A stretch of DNA of 64,000 nucleotides from Planctomycetota bacterium (lineage in GTDB: Bacteria; Planctomycetota; UBA1135; GCA-002686595): contig JABACD010000008.1 in assembly GCA_014237855.1 (NCBI GenBank), positions 62,001 to 126,000 on the forward strand, given 5' to 3'. Position numbers and translations under genes: made by a program. Below are positions 46,718 through 55,353 of this stretch, piece by piece. The notes under the pieces were generated by a model. It was given only the letters and a program-made list of their open reading frames with translations. It ran no database searches and had not been told where the DNA came from. Within the stretch, counting starts at the first letter, position 1. The number at the start of each line of letters is the position of its first letter.

Positions 46718-47998
46718 CTATTCCGCCACGGCCTGCTGGGCTGCGGACTTCTGGGGAATGGCAAGAAGAACGGGGATGGAGGCCAGAACTGCGAAGCCCA
46801 TGACCCCAAAAATGAGTGCGGTCCCCTCTTCCCCGAGCTGCGACACCAGCTCGGCTGCTCCCACACGACCAAAGTTAGTGACCGCCATGTAGAAGGTGAA
46901 TTGAGTCCCCGCAACAGCGACCGAACACAGCCTCATGAAGAGTGAGAAACCCGCGACGGTCTGAGCGGAGACAAGGAAGGTCGCCACGAAGAGGTAGGTC
47001 ACACAATACGATTACGAGGCGCGCAACGTGTCTGAGAGAGCCAGGCCCAAGCAGAGAACCACGATCAGCAAGCCAGCCCAGGAGTAGATCGCGCGAACGC
47101 CCAGCCGGTCCACGAGGAAGCCTCCCGCCAGCGCTCCGAACACCCCGGCGAGCGCCCCGCCACCTCCAGACACCTGGCTGTAAGTCTCCTGGGACCAACC
47201 CAGCTCGCTGGTGAAGAAGTAGGGGTTGACTGCCACCATCATGCCAACCATGACGCTAGCAGCAGCCGCGAAGAGGATCCCCAGCGCAGGGGCACGGCCT
47301 CGAAGGGCACCCCCGATTTCCCGTAGGAGTTCGAGGAGGCTCGACCCCTGCGCAAGCTCTCGCTGCTCTTCACCTTCGTCTCTCGACCAGGGAAAGAGGC
47401 GATCGCCCGGCCGCTCCCGAATCAGGAGCGGAAAGAGAGCTATACCAAAGAGCACGACGACCTCGAGAATGAACGCGGCCTGGACACCAAAGTGTGCGAG
47501 GACCGTCCCCATGCCCGCGCCTCCGATTGCAGTTCCCAGGTAATTCGAGGCCCACATCATCCCGTTGACTCGACCTCGCTCTTCCTCGAGGAGGACATCA
47601 ACCGCCATGGCGTCGGAGGCGACATCTTGCAGGGAGACGAAGCAGTTATGCACGAAGACCATCCAGGCCAAGGTCTCGACCTCCCTCGAGAGATCGTCGA
47701 CCAGGAACATCGCCAGGGCTGAGGCGCCCACGCCGAGTTGAGCCAGGAGCACCCAGGGCCTACGCCGGCCCATGGGCCGGAAGCCAAAACGATCGATCAG
47801 CACGCCCCAGACCAGCTTGAAGGACCAAGGCAAGGTCGCCAGCGCCGTGATCTTGGCCGTTTCCTCCAGGCCGCTACCCTGAGTTGCCACGTAGGCCAGC
47901 AGGGTGACGGTCACGAAGCCCCAGGGAATGCCCTGGGCGCAGTACAGTGCGCATAGCGTCAGGGTCCGTGCGCGGCGACTCTCGGTCAGCGTGAGCAT
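46718..47998 (-). pseudogene. AmpG-like MFS permease gene interrupted by an in-frame TAA
   Basis: Reading through one stop gives a 426-codon MFS transporter resembling the AmpG/PAT1 group. It has LYCAQGIPWGF in helix 1, the GVLIDRFGFRPMGRRRPW loop after helix 2, about ten helices by residue 328, and two more plus a short tail in the last 94 residues. The TAA (plus-strand TTA, 47012-47014) falls between helices 10 and 11, with the same frame continuing SYCVTYLFVA on the other side. No base is inserted or lost. AmpG imports cell-wall muropeptides, but the substrate here is unknown. The break could be a real recent mutation or a sequencing error. The ATG lies 6 bases after TAGGGT. Confidence 0.8.
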
Positions 47999-48004
47999 GG
48001 CACT

Positions 48005-48010
48005 ACCCTA
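48005..48010 (-). promoter_or_regulatory. -10-like TAGGGT of the MFS gene
   Basis: TAGGGT on the minus strand ends 6 bases before the MFS ATG. It faces a second hexamer for the divergent BNR-repeat gene, so two promoters share a 57-base region. Confidence 0.4.
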
Positions 48011-48042
48011 AACGAAGTGAACAGCTCGGCCAGTTCCGCACT

Positions 48043-48048
48043 TAGATT
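48043..48048 (+). promoter_or_regulatory. -10-like TAGATT of the BNR-repeat gene
   Basis: TAGATT ends 7 bases before the ATG at 48056. AGAGGG lies in the gap but is too close to the start codon to be a normal ribosome site. Confidence 0.4.
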
Positions 48049-48055
48049 AGAGGGC

Positions 48056-49114
48056 ATGAAGTCACTGACCATCCTGATGCTTGCCTGCTCCTGCGCGGCC
48101 CCCCTGCCAAAGGCCGATCCACACCTGCAAGCCTCGAGCCTGGAGTCGGCCACCTGGACCAAGCTGGAGACTGGCTCGAGCTCGAGCCTTCGTGGGGTGC
48201 ATGCTGTGAGCGACTCCGTGGTCTGGGCAACTGGCAGTCAGAATACAGTCCTGCGCACCATCGATGCGGGAGCCAGCTGGGACGTACTTCACCTTCCGGC
48301 AGTGGACTCCTACGAGATCCGTGACGTCCATGCCTGGAGTGACCACGAGGCAATCGTCCTTGGCGTGACTGATCCGGCCTCGGTCTGGCGCACAAGCGAT
48401 GGCGGTCAGACCTGGGAGGAGCTCTTCCGGCATCCACAGGAGTCGGCCTTTCTCGACTCCTTCACCTTCTTCGACGAGCAACATGGCCTGCTCTTCGGCG
48501 ACCCCATTGAGAATCAGTTCCTGCTCCTGAGGACAGGAGACGGAGGTCAGACCTGGCGACAGGTCGAGGGGCTACCAGCGGCGGCCACTGGCGAGGCGGC
48601 CTTTGCTGCCAGTGGCACCTGCGTGACTTCCAGTGGATCTCGACATGCCTGGATCGGTACAGGAGGCCTGCAGACGAGAGTGCTGTGCAGTTCCAATGGA
48701 GGCGCCAGCTGGACCCCCTCAGCAACCCCGATGTTGACCGGCGAACCGACAACCGGGATCTACTCGGTGGCATTTTGCAATGAGTCCGCCGGGGTGATCG
48801 TCGGTGGAGACTACACCAAGCCCGAGTCCAACAGCGGAAATGCTGCCTTCAGCAATGATGGAGGAAGGACCTGGAGCCTCGTCTCGGGGTCAGCGCGTCC
48901 CCGCGGCCACCGTGCGGGGGTTGCCTGGATTCATGGAACCTCGAATGCGCTGATCACGGTGGGCCGAGGCGGGTGCGACTTCTCCGTTGATCGAGGGCAG
49001 AGCTGGAGTCCGTTGAGCGACGAGGGCTATTACGCCATCTCCTTCTCTCCCGAAGGAGCGGGCTACGCTGTGGGTTCTGGGGGTCGAGTTGGGCGCCTGG
49101 AACTTGGGGACTGA
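48056..49114 (+). CDS. exported BNR/Ycf48-like beta-propeller protein
   Basis: A 352-residue protein with a signal peptide and cysteines at 11 and 13 that may accept lipid. The mature part consists of Asp-box-type propeller repeats, each with S-x-D-G-G-x-T-W or close variants: TIDAGASWDV, TSDGGQTWEE, TGDGGQTWRQ, SSNGGASWTP, SNDGGRTWSL and SVDRGQSWSP. This pattern resembles Ycf48-like photosystem assembly factors and sialidase-type propellers. No sialidase catalytic Arg triad is obvious, so a structural or binding role is more likely. It is divergent from the MFS pseudogene. Confidence 0.82.
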   Translation: MKSLTILMLACSCAAPLPKADPHLQASSLESATWTKLETGSSSSLRGVHAVSDSVVWATGSQNTVLRTIDAGASWDVLHLPAVDSYEIRDVHAWSDHEAIVLGVTDPASVWRTSDGGQTWEELFRHPQESAFLDSFTFFDEQHGLLFGDPIENQFLLLRTGDGGQTWRQVEGLPAAATGEAAFAASGTCVTSSGSRHAWIGTGGLQTRVLCSSNGGASWTPSATPMLTGEPTTGIYSVAFCNESAGVIVGGDYTKPESNSGNAAFSNDGGRTWSLVSGSARPRGHRAGVAWIHGTSNALITVGRGGCDFSVDRGQSWSPLSDEGYYAISFSPEGAGYAVGSGGRVGRLELGD

Positions 49115-49139
49115 GGGACGCACCGGGGCCGGTGCTCAG
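49111..49139. terminator. hairpin spanning two convergent stop codons
   Basis: CTGAG and CTCAG form an outer stem, and CACCG/CGGTG an inner stem, around the loop GGGC with a left-side bulge. The outer stem contains the TGA stops of both the BNR-repeat gene and the opposing gene. Confidence 0.4.
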
Positions 49140-50176
49140 CGCCTCCCTCGAACCTCGAAGGCCGGAACCCTGGCCGAACCGGTGTCCTCACTGGCAGAGC
49201 CCAGTGCTCCCGCGAGCTTCTCTGCACGGAGCTTCAGGCTCCCGAGACTCTGGCGCAGGGCCGCCTGAACGTCCCCGTCGTCGTCAGGCACCCCATCGAG
49301 ATCAAAGCCATACTGTCGGACCACCAGGTAACCCGCCCGCTGCTTCTCCTCACCCGAGCTGCTCTGCAGAGGCAGATAGATGTCGCGCCCCGCAAGCCAG
49401 TGGAAGTCACCACTGGTGGAATAGATGTCGCAGACCAGATTGCCCTGACTGTCGATGCGGTTGAGCATGCGCAGATCACAGCGGTAGTCGGGATACCACA
49501 GCGGCAGCTCGCACCTGAAGTAAAGCTTCAGCGCGGCAAACTCATTGCCCTGCGGGTCCTCACCTCGCACGTAGCCCTCTTCCCTGGGATAGATCTCCTC
49601 ATAGCTCGAACCGGGAATATCAAAGTAAGCACGGTAGTCGTTCTCCGCCGTCTTGATCATCGCCAGGTTCGCGCGGATGATCGTCGCCGCTTGCTGGGCA
49701 TTGGTTTCGACATCGATGGACTTCCAGGGCTCCCCCTCAACAGAGAGGTCCCAGGCACTCCCCAGCAGCATTCCATCCCGCGAGCTATCGTCATCCGGGT
49801 CCCACTTGGGTTTTCGGATGCTGCTCTCGAGCAGCAGTTCGCGTAGATCCGAACCCCATTCCCTCTCCAGCTCCGGTGCCGACTCCAGAACAACTCTCAG
49901 CCAGGTGGCCTGGTCCGCCTTGGTTCGGATCGCCAGCGCCAGATCACCCAGACCACGGTAGACACTTCCGCTCGAGTCTCGCGTCTCGAACTCAAGTACG
50001 GCGAGCGTCCTCATCTCCTGCAGCAGGTCCTGCCCCTTTGCCTTGCGCTTGTCCGGCAGTCGCCAGGTCGAGTCGAAGGTGCTCGAGGACATCTCTTCCC
50101 AGCTGACGACTCCTGGCTTGACAAGGAAGTCCTCGGCAGGCGCAAGCAGCAGGACCATGAGAAGCAGCGGACTCAA
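49136..50176 (-). CDS. exported protein of unknown function
   Basis: A 346-residue protein with a short hydrophobic signal (about 2-12). I do not recognise its family. Visible features are a central segment with IRANLAMIKTAENDYRAYFD, which resembles the pilin-like N-terminal helix of DUF2950/pseudopilin-type proteins, then aromatic YLRCELPLWYPDYR-like strands. A late DLDGVPDDDGD acidic stretch could bind calcium. Its start overlaps the alpha/beta-hydrolase stop by four bases (50173-50176), so the two are probably one transcript. Confidence 0.6.
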   Translation of the reverse strand: MSPLLLMVLLLAPAEDFLVKPGVVSWEEMSSSTFDSTWRLPDKRKAKGQDLLQEMRTLAVLEFETRDSSGSVYRGLGDLALAIRTKADQATWLRVVLESAPELEREWGSDLRELLLESSIRKPKWDPDDDSSRDGMLLGSAWDLSVEGEPWKSIDVETNAQQAATIIRANLAMIKTAENDYRAYFDIPGSSYEEIYPREEGYVRGEDPQGNEFAALKLYFRCELPLWYPDYRCDLRMLNRIDSQGNLVCDIYSTSGDFHWLAGRDIYLPLQSSSGEEKQRAGYLVVRQYGFDLDGVPDDDGDVQAALRQSLGSLKLRAEKLAGALGSASEDTGSARVPAFEVRGRR

Positions 50177-51222
50177 GGGCGTCGCTCCACTGAGGCAAAG
50201 AACTCACTCAGGTACTGCAGGACCACTTCAGGCCGCTCCTCGTGAGCGTAGTGCCCGGTCTCCGGAATCAGAACCAGGCGTGAGTCCGGAATCTGCTCGT
50301 GGAAGCGCCTGGCGTAGTAGTCGGGCCGGTAGCCAGCATCCTCGGCTCCCCAGAGCAGCAGAGTGGGCATTCCCAACCTGGAGAGCTGATCCTCTCGATC
50401 CCCGTTCTCGTCCTGGGCGAGGTCAATCATGGCCTGCCAGTTGGATCGGTTCTCACAGACGAGAAAGAACTCGTCCACTCGATCGGGCGGTATCTGACGA
50501 AAGTGCGGCTCGAGAGCCGAGGCAACTCGATCGGGGGAGTTGATCAACCAGCCGAAGTCAGCCAGCGAGTTCTCCCGCATCTGTACCTCTTCAGACAGCC
50601 AATCACCTGCGCGGCGCTCGACCCCCGATGAGCTCATCAGCACCAGGCCAGCAAACTGGTCTGGCGAGTCGGCAGCGGCACGCCAGGCAAACTCCCCACC
50701 GTAGGACTGCCCTACGAGGAAGACCGGCTCGAGCTCGAAGGACCGCACTGCCGCAGCCACGTAGTCGGCACAGACCTGGAAAGTGATCGGCCCTGGGCTC
50801 GAGGGCCCCAGACCATGGCCGATGACCTCGAGCAGGTAGACGTCACGCTCTGCAGCCAGCCCCGCGAACCCCTCACCCCCCAGGGCGATCTCGGCCCAGG
50901 TGAACATCGTCGAGGGGGTGCCGTGGACGAGAAAGACGGGCGTGCGAGGCACTCCCCTGCTGGTCGAGGGCATGTGCACGTAGACCAATTCGAGAGTCTC
51001 CGCAGTACCCCTGATATCGACCTCGATCTGCTTTCGTTGGAGCCCGAGCTCCCGGAGCCCGGCGTTCTTGTCAAGTTCCAGTAAGCGCGCCTCCAGATCC
51101 TCCTTCGAGAGAGAGCTGCACCCCGGGGAGACTCCAAGGAAAATGGCTCCCAACACCACCACGATGCCCACGATTCGCCACCGGGCCTGACCTTTTGGGC
51201 CTGAACTCCTCTTGTCCTGCAT
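50173..51222 (-). CDS. membrane-anchored alpha/beta hydrolase
   Basis: A 349-residue protein with an N-terminal membrane segment (about 16-34) ending SPGC, a possible but non-canonical lipobox. The hydrolase core has the oxyanion loop FLVHGTPSTMFTW, the nucleophile elbow VGQSYGGEF, an acid in LLWGAEDAGY and the catalytic His in PETGHYAHEE. It belongs to the lipase/epoxide-hydrolase-like superfamily; the substrate is unknown. It is divergent from the lipid-modification operon across 96 bases and shares that control region, so a lipid ester is an attractive but unproven substrate. Confidence 0.82.
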   Translation of the reverse strand: MQDKRSSGPKGQARWRIVGIVVVLGAIFLGVSPGCSSLSKEDLEARLLELDKNAGLRELGLQRKQIEVDIRGTAETLELVYVHMPSTSRGVPRTPVFLVHGTPSTMFTWAEIALGGEGFAGLAAERDVYLLEVIGHGLGPSSPGPITFQVCADYVAAAVRSFELEPVFLVGQSYGGEFAWRAAADSPDQFAGLVLMSSSGVERRAGDWLSEEVQMRENSLADFGWLINSPDRVASALEPHFRQIPPDRVDEFFLVCENRSNWQAMIDLAQDENGDREDQLSRLGMPTLLLWGAEDAGYRPDYYARRFHEQIPDSRLVLIPETGHYAHEERPEVVLQYLSEFFASVERRP

Positions 51223-51227
51223 GCCCT

Positions 51228-51241
51228 GGGGTTCGGACCCC
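51228..51241 (-). promoter_or_regulatory. small hairpin in the hydrolase leader
   Basis: GGGGT (51228-51232) and ACCCC (51237-51241) pair around the loop TCGG, immediately upstream of the hydrolase start codon. It may affect translation. Confidence 0.25.
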
Positions 51242-51250
51242 GGCGCACTC

Positions 51251-51289
51251 CGGATTCAGGCTCAGTTCCTAAAAGGACTTTTGAATCCG
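51251..51289. promoter_or_regulatory. 39-base nested inverted repeat upstream of the lipid-modification operon
   Basis: CGGATTCA (51251-51258) and TGAATCCG (51282-51289) form a perfect 8-base inverted repeat. Inside it AGTTCC (51264-51269) and GGACT (51275-51279) form a second, bulged pair around TAAAA. The element ends 29 bases before the DUF1295 start and lies between divergent genes. It may be an operator for a dimeric regulator or an RNA hairpin in the 5' leader. Confidence 0.45.
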
Positions 51290-51318
51290 AGGAGCCCTCG
51301 CTGTCGAACTCCTTCTCG

Positions 51319-52131
51319 ATGTGGGATCTCATTGAACTACCGCTCTGGGGGTTGATGGCAGCCAGCGCGATCATGCTCCTGCTCTGGTTCTTACAGCGAA
51401 AGACCGGGAACGCAGGAATCGTGGATGTGGCCTGGAGCGGCTCGATTGGGGCCCTGGCAGTGGCCTACGCCCTGCTCGAGGGTGGCTGGGGTCCGCGTCG
51501 TGCCCTGCTGGCCCTGCTGGCAGGCGGCTGGTCCTTGCGCCTGACTTACCACCTCGCGATACGAGTCCTGGGAGAGAGTGAGGACGGTCGCTACGCCACC
51601 ATTCGGAGAGAACAGGGCGCGAATATTGACCGCTGGCTGTTCTGGTTCTTCCAAGCTCAGGCTGTCCTCGCCCTCCTGCTGTCCCTGACCTTTCTTGTAC
51701 CTGCCAGGGCCAGTCTCGATCACTGGCGTGTCTGGGACCTGGTGGCCATCACCGTGTGGCTGATCTCGATCCTGGGCGAGACCATCGCCGACGGACAGCT
51801 CTCACGCTGGCGCAGGGCCCCCGCCAACCGAGGCCGCACCTGCCGCCGCGGTCTCTGGCGCTTCTCGCGCCACCCCAACTACTTCTTCGAGTGGATGCAC
51901 TGGCTGACCTACCCACTGCTCGCCGTCGGGCTGCCACACGGGTGGCTCCTGTGGCTGACCCCGGCCGTGATGCTCTACCTCGTCCTCCGCGTCACTGGAG
52001 TACCTCCCACCGAAGAGCGCGCCCTCCAGAGCCGCGGAGATGACTACCGCGCTTATCAGCGCACCACCAATGCCTTCTTCCCGGGTCCCCCGCGGACCGA
52101 ATCCACAAAGACCTCCGTCGAATCCCGATGA
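51319..52131 (+). CDS. DUF1295 membrane protein (steroid 5-alpha-reductase-like)
   Basis: A 270-residue polytopic membrane protein with six or seven hydrophobic segments. The C-terminal signature RHPNYFFEWMHW (from Arg184) is typical of DUF1295/ICMT-like and steroid-5-alpha-reductase-like proteins, where it helps bind NADPH or SAM. It opens an operon of lipid-modifying enzymes, and a membrane-embedded reductase for an unsaturated lipid intermediate is a reasonable inference. Its stop overlaps the next start by four bases (ATGA). Confidence 0.82.
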   Translation: MWDLIELPLWGLMAASAIMLLLWFLQRKTGNAGIVDVAWSGSIGALAVAYALLEGGWGPRRALLALLAGGWSLRLTYHLAIRVLGESEDGRYATIRREQGANIDRWLFWFFQAQAVLALLLSLTFLVPARASLDHWRVWDLVAITVWLISILGETIADGQLSRWRRAPANRGRTCRRGLWRFSRHPNYFFEWMHWLTYPLLAVGLPHGWLLWLTPAVMLYLVLRVTGVPPTEERALQSRGDDYRAYQRTTNAFFPGPPRTESTKTSVESR

Positions 52132-53189
52132 AAACCGCCATCCGTCTGGTCGAGAGCGGTCTCGTGCCCAAGCCCCTCATTCGCCGTGCGATCCGTGGTC
52201 TGCTCAAACGACGCCTTGAAGAGCTCGACGAGTTACATCCAGATCCTGGCAACCCTGGCGTGAGCGAGTGGGTCCGCAAGATGCGTGGAGCTCCAATCGC
52301 TCCGGTTCCGGACAAGGCAAACGAGCAGCACTACGAGCTCCCACCCGAGTTCTTCCACCTCGTGCTTGGCAAGCACCTCAAGTACAGCAGCGCCTTCTAC
52401 AAGGAACCAAGGACAACCCTGGAAGAGGCGGAAGCCAGCATGCTGGCCCTGACCTGCGAGCGCGCCGACCTCGCGAATGGTCAGGATATCCTGGAGCTTG
52501 GCTGCGGCTGGGGCTCCCTGTCCCTATGGATGGCCAAGCACTACCCCTACAGCGACATCCTGGCGGTCTCGAACTCTGCCCCCCAGCGAGAGTGGATCAT
52601 GGCGAAGGCTCGAGATCGTGGTCTCTTGAACCTCGAGGTCGTGACCCGCGACATGAACGTCTTCGATGCAGCTGAGTTCGAGAAGAGCTTCGACCGCATC
52701 GTTTCTGTTGAGATGTTCGAGCATATGCGGAACTGGGAGGAGCTCCTGGGCCGAGCATCGAGGTGGATTCGGCCTGATGGTTCACTGTTCCTCCATGTCT
52801 TCGCGCACCGCAAGCACGCCTACCCTTTCGAGGTACGTGACGATTCCGATTGGATGAGCAAGTACTTCTTCACCGGAGGACAGATGCCCAGCTTCGATCT
52901 CATCGATCATCTGGATTCGCCCTTCCAGATTGATGAGCGCTGGGAGGTCAGTGGGAATCATTACGCTCGTACTTCCGAAGACTGGGTCGAGGGCCTTGAG
53001 CGTAACCGTGAGAAGGTCATGCCTGTACTCGAGGAGACCTATGGGGCCAAGGACGCAGGGAAGTGGTTCCAGCGCTGGCGTGTCTTCTTCCTGGCTTGCG
53101 CTGAACTCTTTGCCTATGACGGTGGAAAAGAGTGGGTGGTCTGTCACCAGCGCCTGCGCCTCTCCAGCGATAAGGGCCAAGGTCGATGA
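52128..53189 (+). CDS. CFA-synthase-like SAM methyltransferase lacking the active-site Cys
   Basis: A 353-residue methyltransferase of the cyclopropane-fatty-acid-synthase superfamily (COG2230), closest in style to coclaurine-N-methyltransferase-like members (YELPPEFFHLVLGKHLKYSS). The SAM motif is ILELGCGWGSLSLWMA. In E. coli Cfa the conserved motif is Y-S-C. Here it is Y-S-S, so the Cys is replaced by Ser88, while the later His in LFLHVFAHR is retained. It probably methylates an unsaturated acyl chain or another acceptor rather than making a standard cyclopropane. It overlaps both neighbours by four bases. Confidence 0.82.
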   Translation: MKTAIRLVESGLVPKPLIRRAIRGLLKRRLEELDELHPDPGNPGVSEWVRKMRGAPIAPVPDKANEQHYELPPEFFHLVLGKHLKYSSAFYKEPRTTLEEAEASMLALTCERADLANGQDILELGCGWGSLSLWMAKHYPYSDILAVSNSAPQREWIMAKARDRGLLNLEVVTRDMNVFDAAEFEKSFDRIVSVEMFEHMRNWEELLGRASRWIRPDGSLFLHVFAHRKHAYPFEVRDDSDWMSKYFFTGGQMPSFDLIDHLDSPFQIDERWEVSGNHYARTSEDWVEGLERNREKVMPVLEETYGAKDAGKWFQRWRVFFLACAELFAYDGGKEWVVCHQRLRLSSDKGQGR

Positions 53190-54109
53190 GCCGGACGGGC
53201 ACCCTGAACAGCATCGTGCGCTGGTTCGATGCCTGGGCCGTCGACGTCCGTGAAGACGAGGATCCCCGCCGAGTCGACTGGGCACGGATCGTTCCCTTCA
53301 TCGTCCTGCACCTCTCCTGCGCCCTGTTCCTGGTCGTTGGTTGGTCCTGGACGGCGGTTGTCTTCGCGGCACTTTTTTATGCCGTGAGGATGTTCGCTAT
53401 CACCGCCTTCTATCACCGCTACTTCTCGCATAGAGCCTTTCAGACCTCACGCAAGGTGCAGCTCTGCTTTGCCATCCTGGGTTCGATGGCGATCCAGCGT
53501 GGTCCTCTGTGGTGGGCCGCACACCACAGGTCCCATCACCGGCACTCCGATGAGGAGGGTGACGTCCACTCTCCCGATCGAGAGGGGTTCTGGTGGAGCC
53601 ATCTGGGTTGGGTAGTGGCCCAGAAGAACTTCCGCACGCGCATTGAACTGGTACGAGATCTCGCGCGCTACCCGGAGCTCAGGTTCCTCGACCGCTTCGA
53701 CATCCTGGTTCCTCTCCTGCTGATTCCGGCGATCTACTTTCTTGGTGCCGGACTGGAGGCCTTGGGGCTTGGAGGTGGCGGTTTTCAACTCCTGGTGTGG
53801 GGCTTCTCAATCTCGACGGTGGCGCTCTACCACCTGACATTCTGTGTGAACTCAGTGGCTCATCGCATGGGCTCACGACGCTACGAGACCAATGACAAGA
53901 GTCGCAACAATGCGCTCCTGGCACTCTTCACCCTGGGCGAAGGCTGGCACAACAACCATCACCACTACCCCGGCTCAGCCCGTCAGGGATTTGTCTGGTG
54001 GGAGGTCGATTTTTCCTACTACGCCCTGCGCTCATTGGCTGCCCTGGGCCTGGTGTGGAACCTGCGCCCGGTTCCTGCCCGTGTCCTCGAGACTGGTAAG
54101 CGAGGATGA
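53186..54109 (+). CDS. membrane fatty acyl desaturase (stearoyl-CoA-desaturase type)
   Basis: A 307-residue integral membrane di-iron desaturase. All three histidine boxes are present: HRYFSH (77-82), HHRSHH (113-118) and HNNHHH (255-260), with hydrophobic pairs between them. It introduces a cis double bond into an acyl chain using oxygen and reduced ferredoxin or cytochrome b5-like donors. Its product is the natural substrate for the two CFA-type methyltransferases encoded on either side. Four-base overlaps join it to both neighbours. Confidence 0.9.
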   Translation: MSRTGTLNSIVRWFDAWAVDVREDEDPRRVDWARIVPFIVLHLSCALFLVVGWSWTAVVFAALFYAVRMFAITAFYHRYFSHRAFQTSRKVQLCFAILGSMAIQRGPLWWAAHHRSHHRHSDEEGDVHSPDREGFWWSHLGWVVAQKNFRTRIELVRDLARYPELRFLDRFDILVPLLLIPAIYFLGAGLEALGLGGGGFQLLVWGFSISTVALYHLTFCVNSVAHRMGSRRYETNDKSRNNALLALFTLGEGWHNNHHHYPGSARQGFVWWEVDFSYYALRSLAALGLVWNLRPVPARVLETGKRG

Positions 54110-55353
54110 GAGTAGCTGTAGTTGGAACAGGCATCTCTGGGATGGTCGCCGCCCGGCGCCTCTCAGAAGAGCACGACGTGACGGTCTTCGAAGCAGCCCC
54201 CTACCTTGGCGGACACACCAACACCGTGCAGGTCCAAGAAGGCGAGCGCCAGCTGTCAATCGACACCGGCTTCATCGTGTTCAACGAGAAGACCTATCCC
54301 GGCTTCTGCGGCTTGTTGAAGGAGCTGGGTGTGGCCTGGAAGGAGAGCGAGATGAGCTTCTCTGTCAGCAACGTGAAATCAGGGCTCGAGTACAACGGCA
54401 CCTCGACCGACGGACTCTTCGCCCAGCGCCTGAATGCCCTGCGACCCTCTTTCTGGCGGATGATCCGGGACATCCTGCGCTTCTACCGCGAGGCACCTCT
54501 GGTCCTCGAGAGCTTCGAAGAAATCACCCTCGGTGAGTTCCTCGACAGGGGTGGCTACTCACGTACCTTCATCGAAGACCACCTGATTCCCATGGGGGCG
54601 GCTGTCTGGTCGGCCAGGCCAGAACGCATGCGTGACTTCCCCATGCACTTCCTGGTGCGCTTCTTCCACAACCATGGGTTCCTGCAAGTCGATGACCGGC
54701 CACAGTGGCTGGTAGTCGAGGGCGGATCCAAGAACTACATCGCACCGCTGATGGCCCCTCTTCATGACCGGGTCCACCTCAATACCCCCGTTGAGCGAAT
54801 CAGACGAATGGCCGGCGGCGTGGAGCTACGCACTCGGAGCGGTCACGAGCAGGTCTTTGATCGTGTGGTGCTGGCGACCCACTCGGATCAGAGTCTACGC
54901 CTGCTGGACGATGCGACTCCACTCGAGCAGGAGATCCTGGGGGCCTTTCACTACCAGCGAAATGAGGCAGCGCTGCACACCGACAGCTCGCTCATGCCGC
55001 GCAAGAAGCGAGCCTGGGCCAGCTGGAACTACCATGTGACTGCGCCCCCATCAGACCTCTCCACGGTCACGTACTGGATGAACCGGCTGCAAGGCCTGAA
55101 GGCACAACGGGAGTATTTCGTAACGCTCAACAGAACTGGCGACATAGACCCCTCCAGGATCCTGCGAACGATCACCTATCACCATCCGATCTTCACCGAG
55201 GCTGCTGTCAAGGCCCAGAAAAGGCACACAGAGATCGATGGGGTCAACGGCGTTCACTTCTGTGGAGCCTACTGGCGTTACGGCTTCCACGAAGACGGAG
55301 TACAGAGCGCGCTGGCCGTGCTGCGCTCCTTTGGGCTGGTAGAGGCCGCATGA
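54106..55353 (+). CDS. FAD-dependent oxidoreductase (amine-oxidase-like, COG2907)
   Basis: A 415-residue flavoprotein with the dinucleotide fold VAVVGTGISGMVAARRL at the N-terminus, FEAAPYLGGHTNTV for the ribose-binding acidic residue, and a C-terminal HFCGAYWRYGFHEDGVQSAL flavin-contact segment. It belongs to the group regularly found beside DUF1365 and CFA synthase. From memory, a Rhodobacter homologue in such a cluster takes part in furan fatty acid synthesis. It probably desaturates or oxygenates a methylated acyl chain. It has four-base overlaps with both neighbours. Confidence 0.85.
   Translation: MRVAVVGTGISGMVAARRLSEEHDVTVFEAAPYLGGHTNTVQVQEGERQLSIDTGFIVFNEKTYPGFCGLLKELGVAWKESEMSFSVSNVKSGLEYNGTSTDGLFAQRLNALRPSFWRMIRDILRFYREAPLVLESFEEITLGEFLDRGGYSRTFIEDHLIPMGAAVWSARPERMRDFPMHFLVRFFHNHGFLQVDDRPQWLVVEGGSKNYIAPLMAPLHDRVHLNTPVERIRRMAGGVELRTRSGHEQVFDRVVLATHSDQSLRLLDDATPLEQEILGAFHYQRNEAALHTDSSLMPRKKRAWASWNYHVTAPPSDLSTVTYWMNRLQGLKAQREYFVTLNRTGDIDPSRILRTITYHHPIFTEAAVKAQKRHTEIDGVNGVHFCGAYWRYGFHEDGVQSALAVLRSFGLVEAA

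Noticed and set aside
46718-47002. A separate small membrane protein gene starting at GTG 47002
   Set aside because: It is in the same frame as the upstream MFS fragment with only three codons and a TAA between, and supplies exactly the missing last helices.
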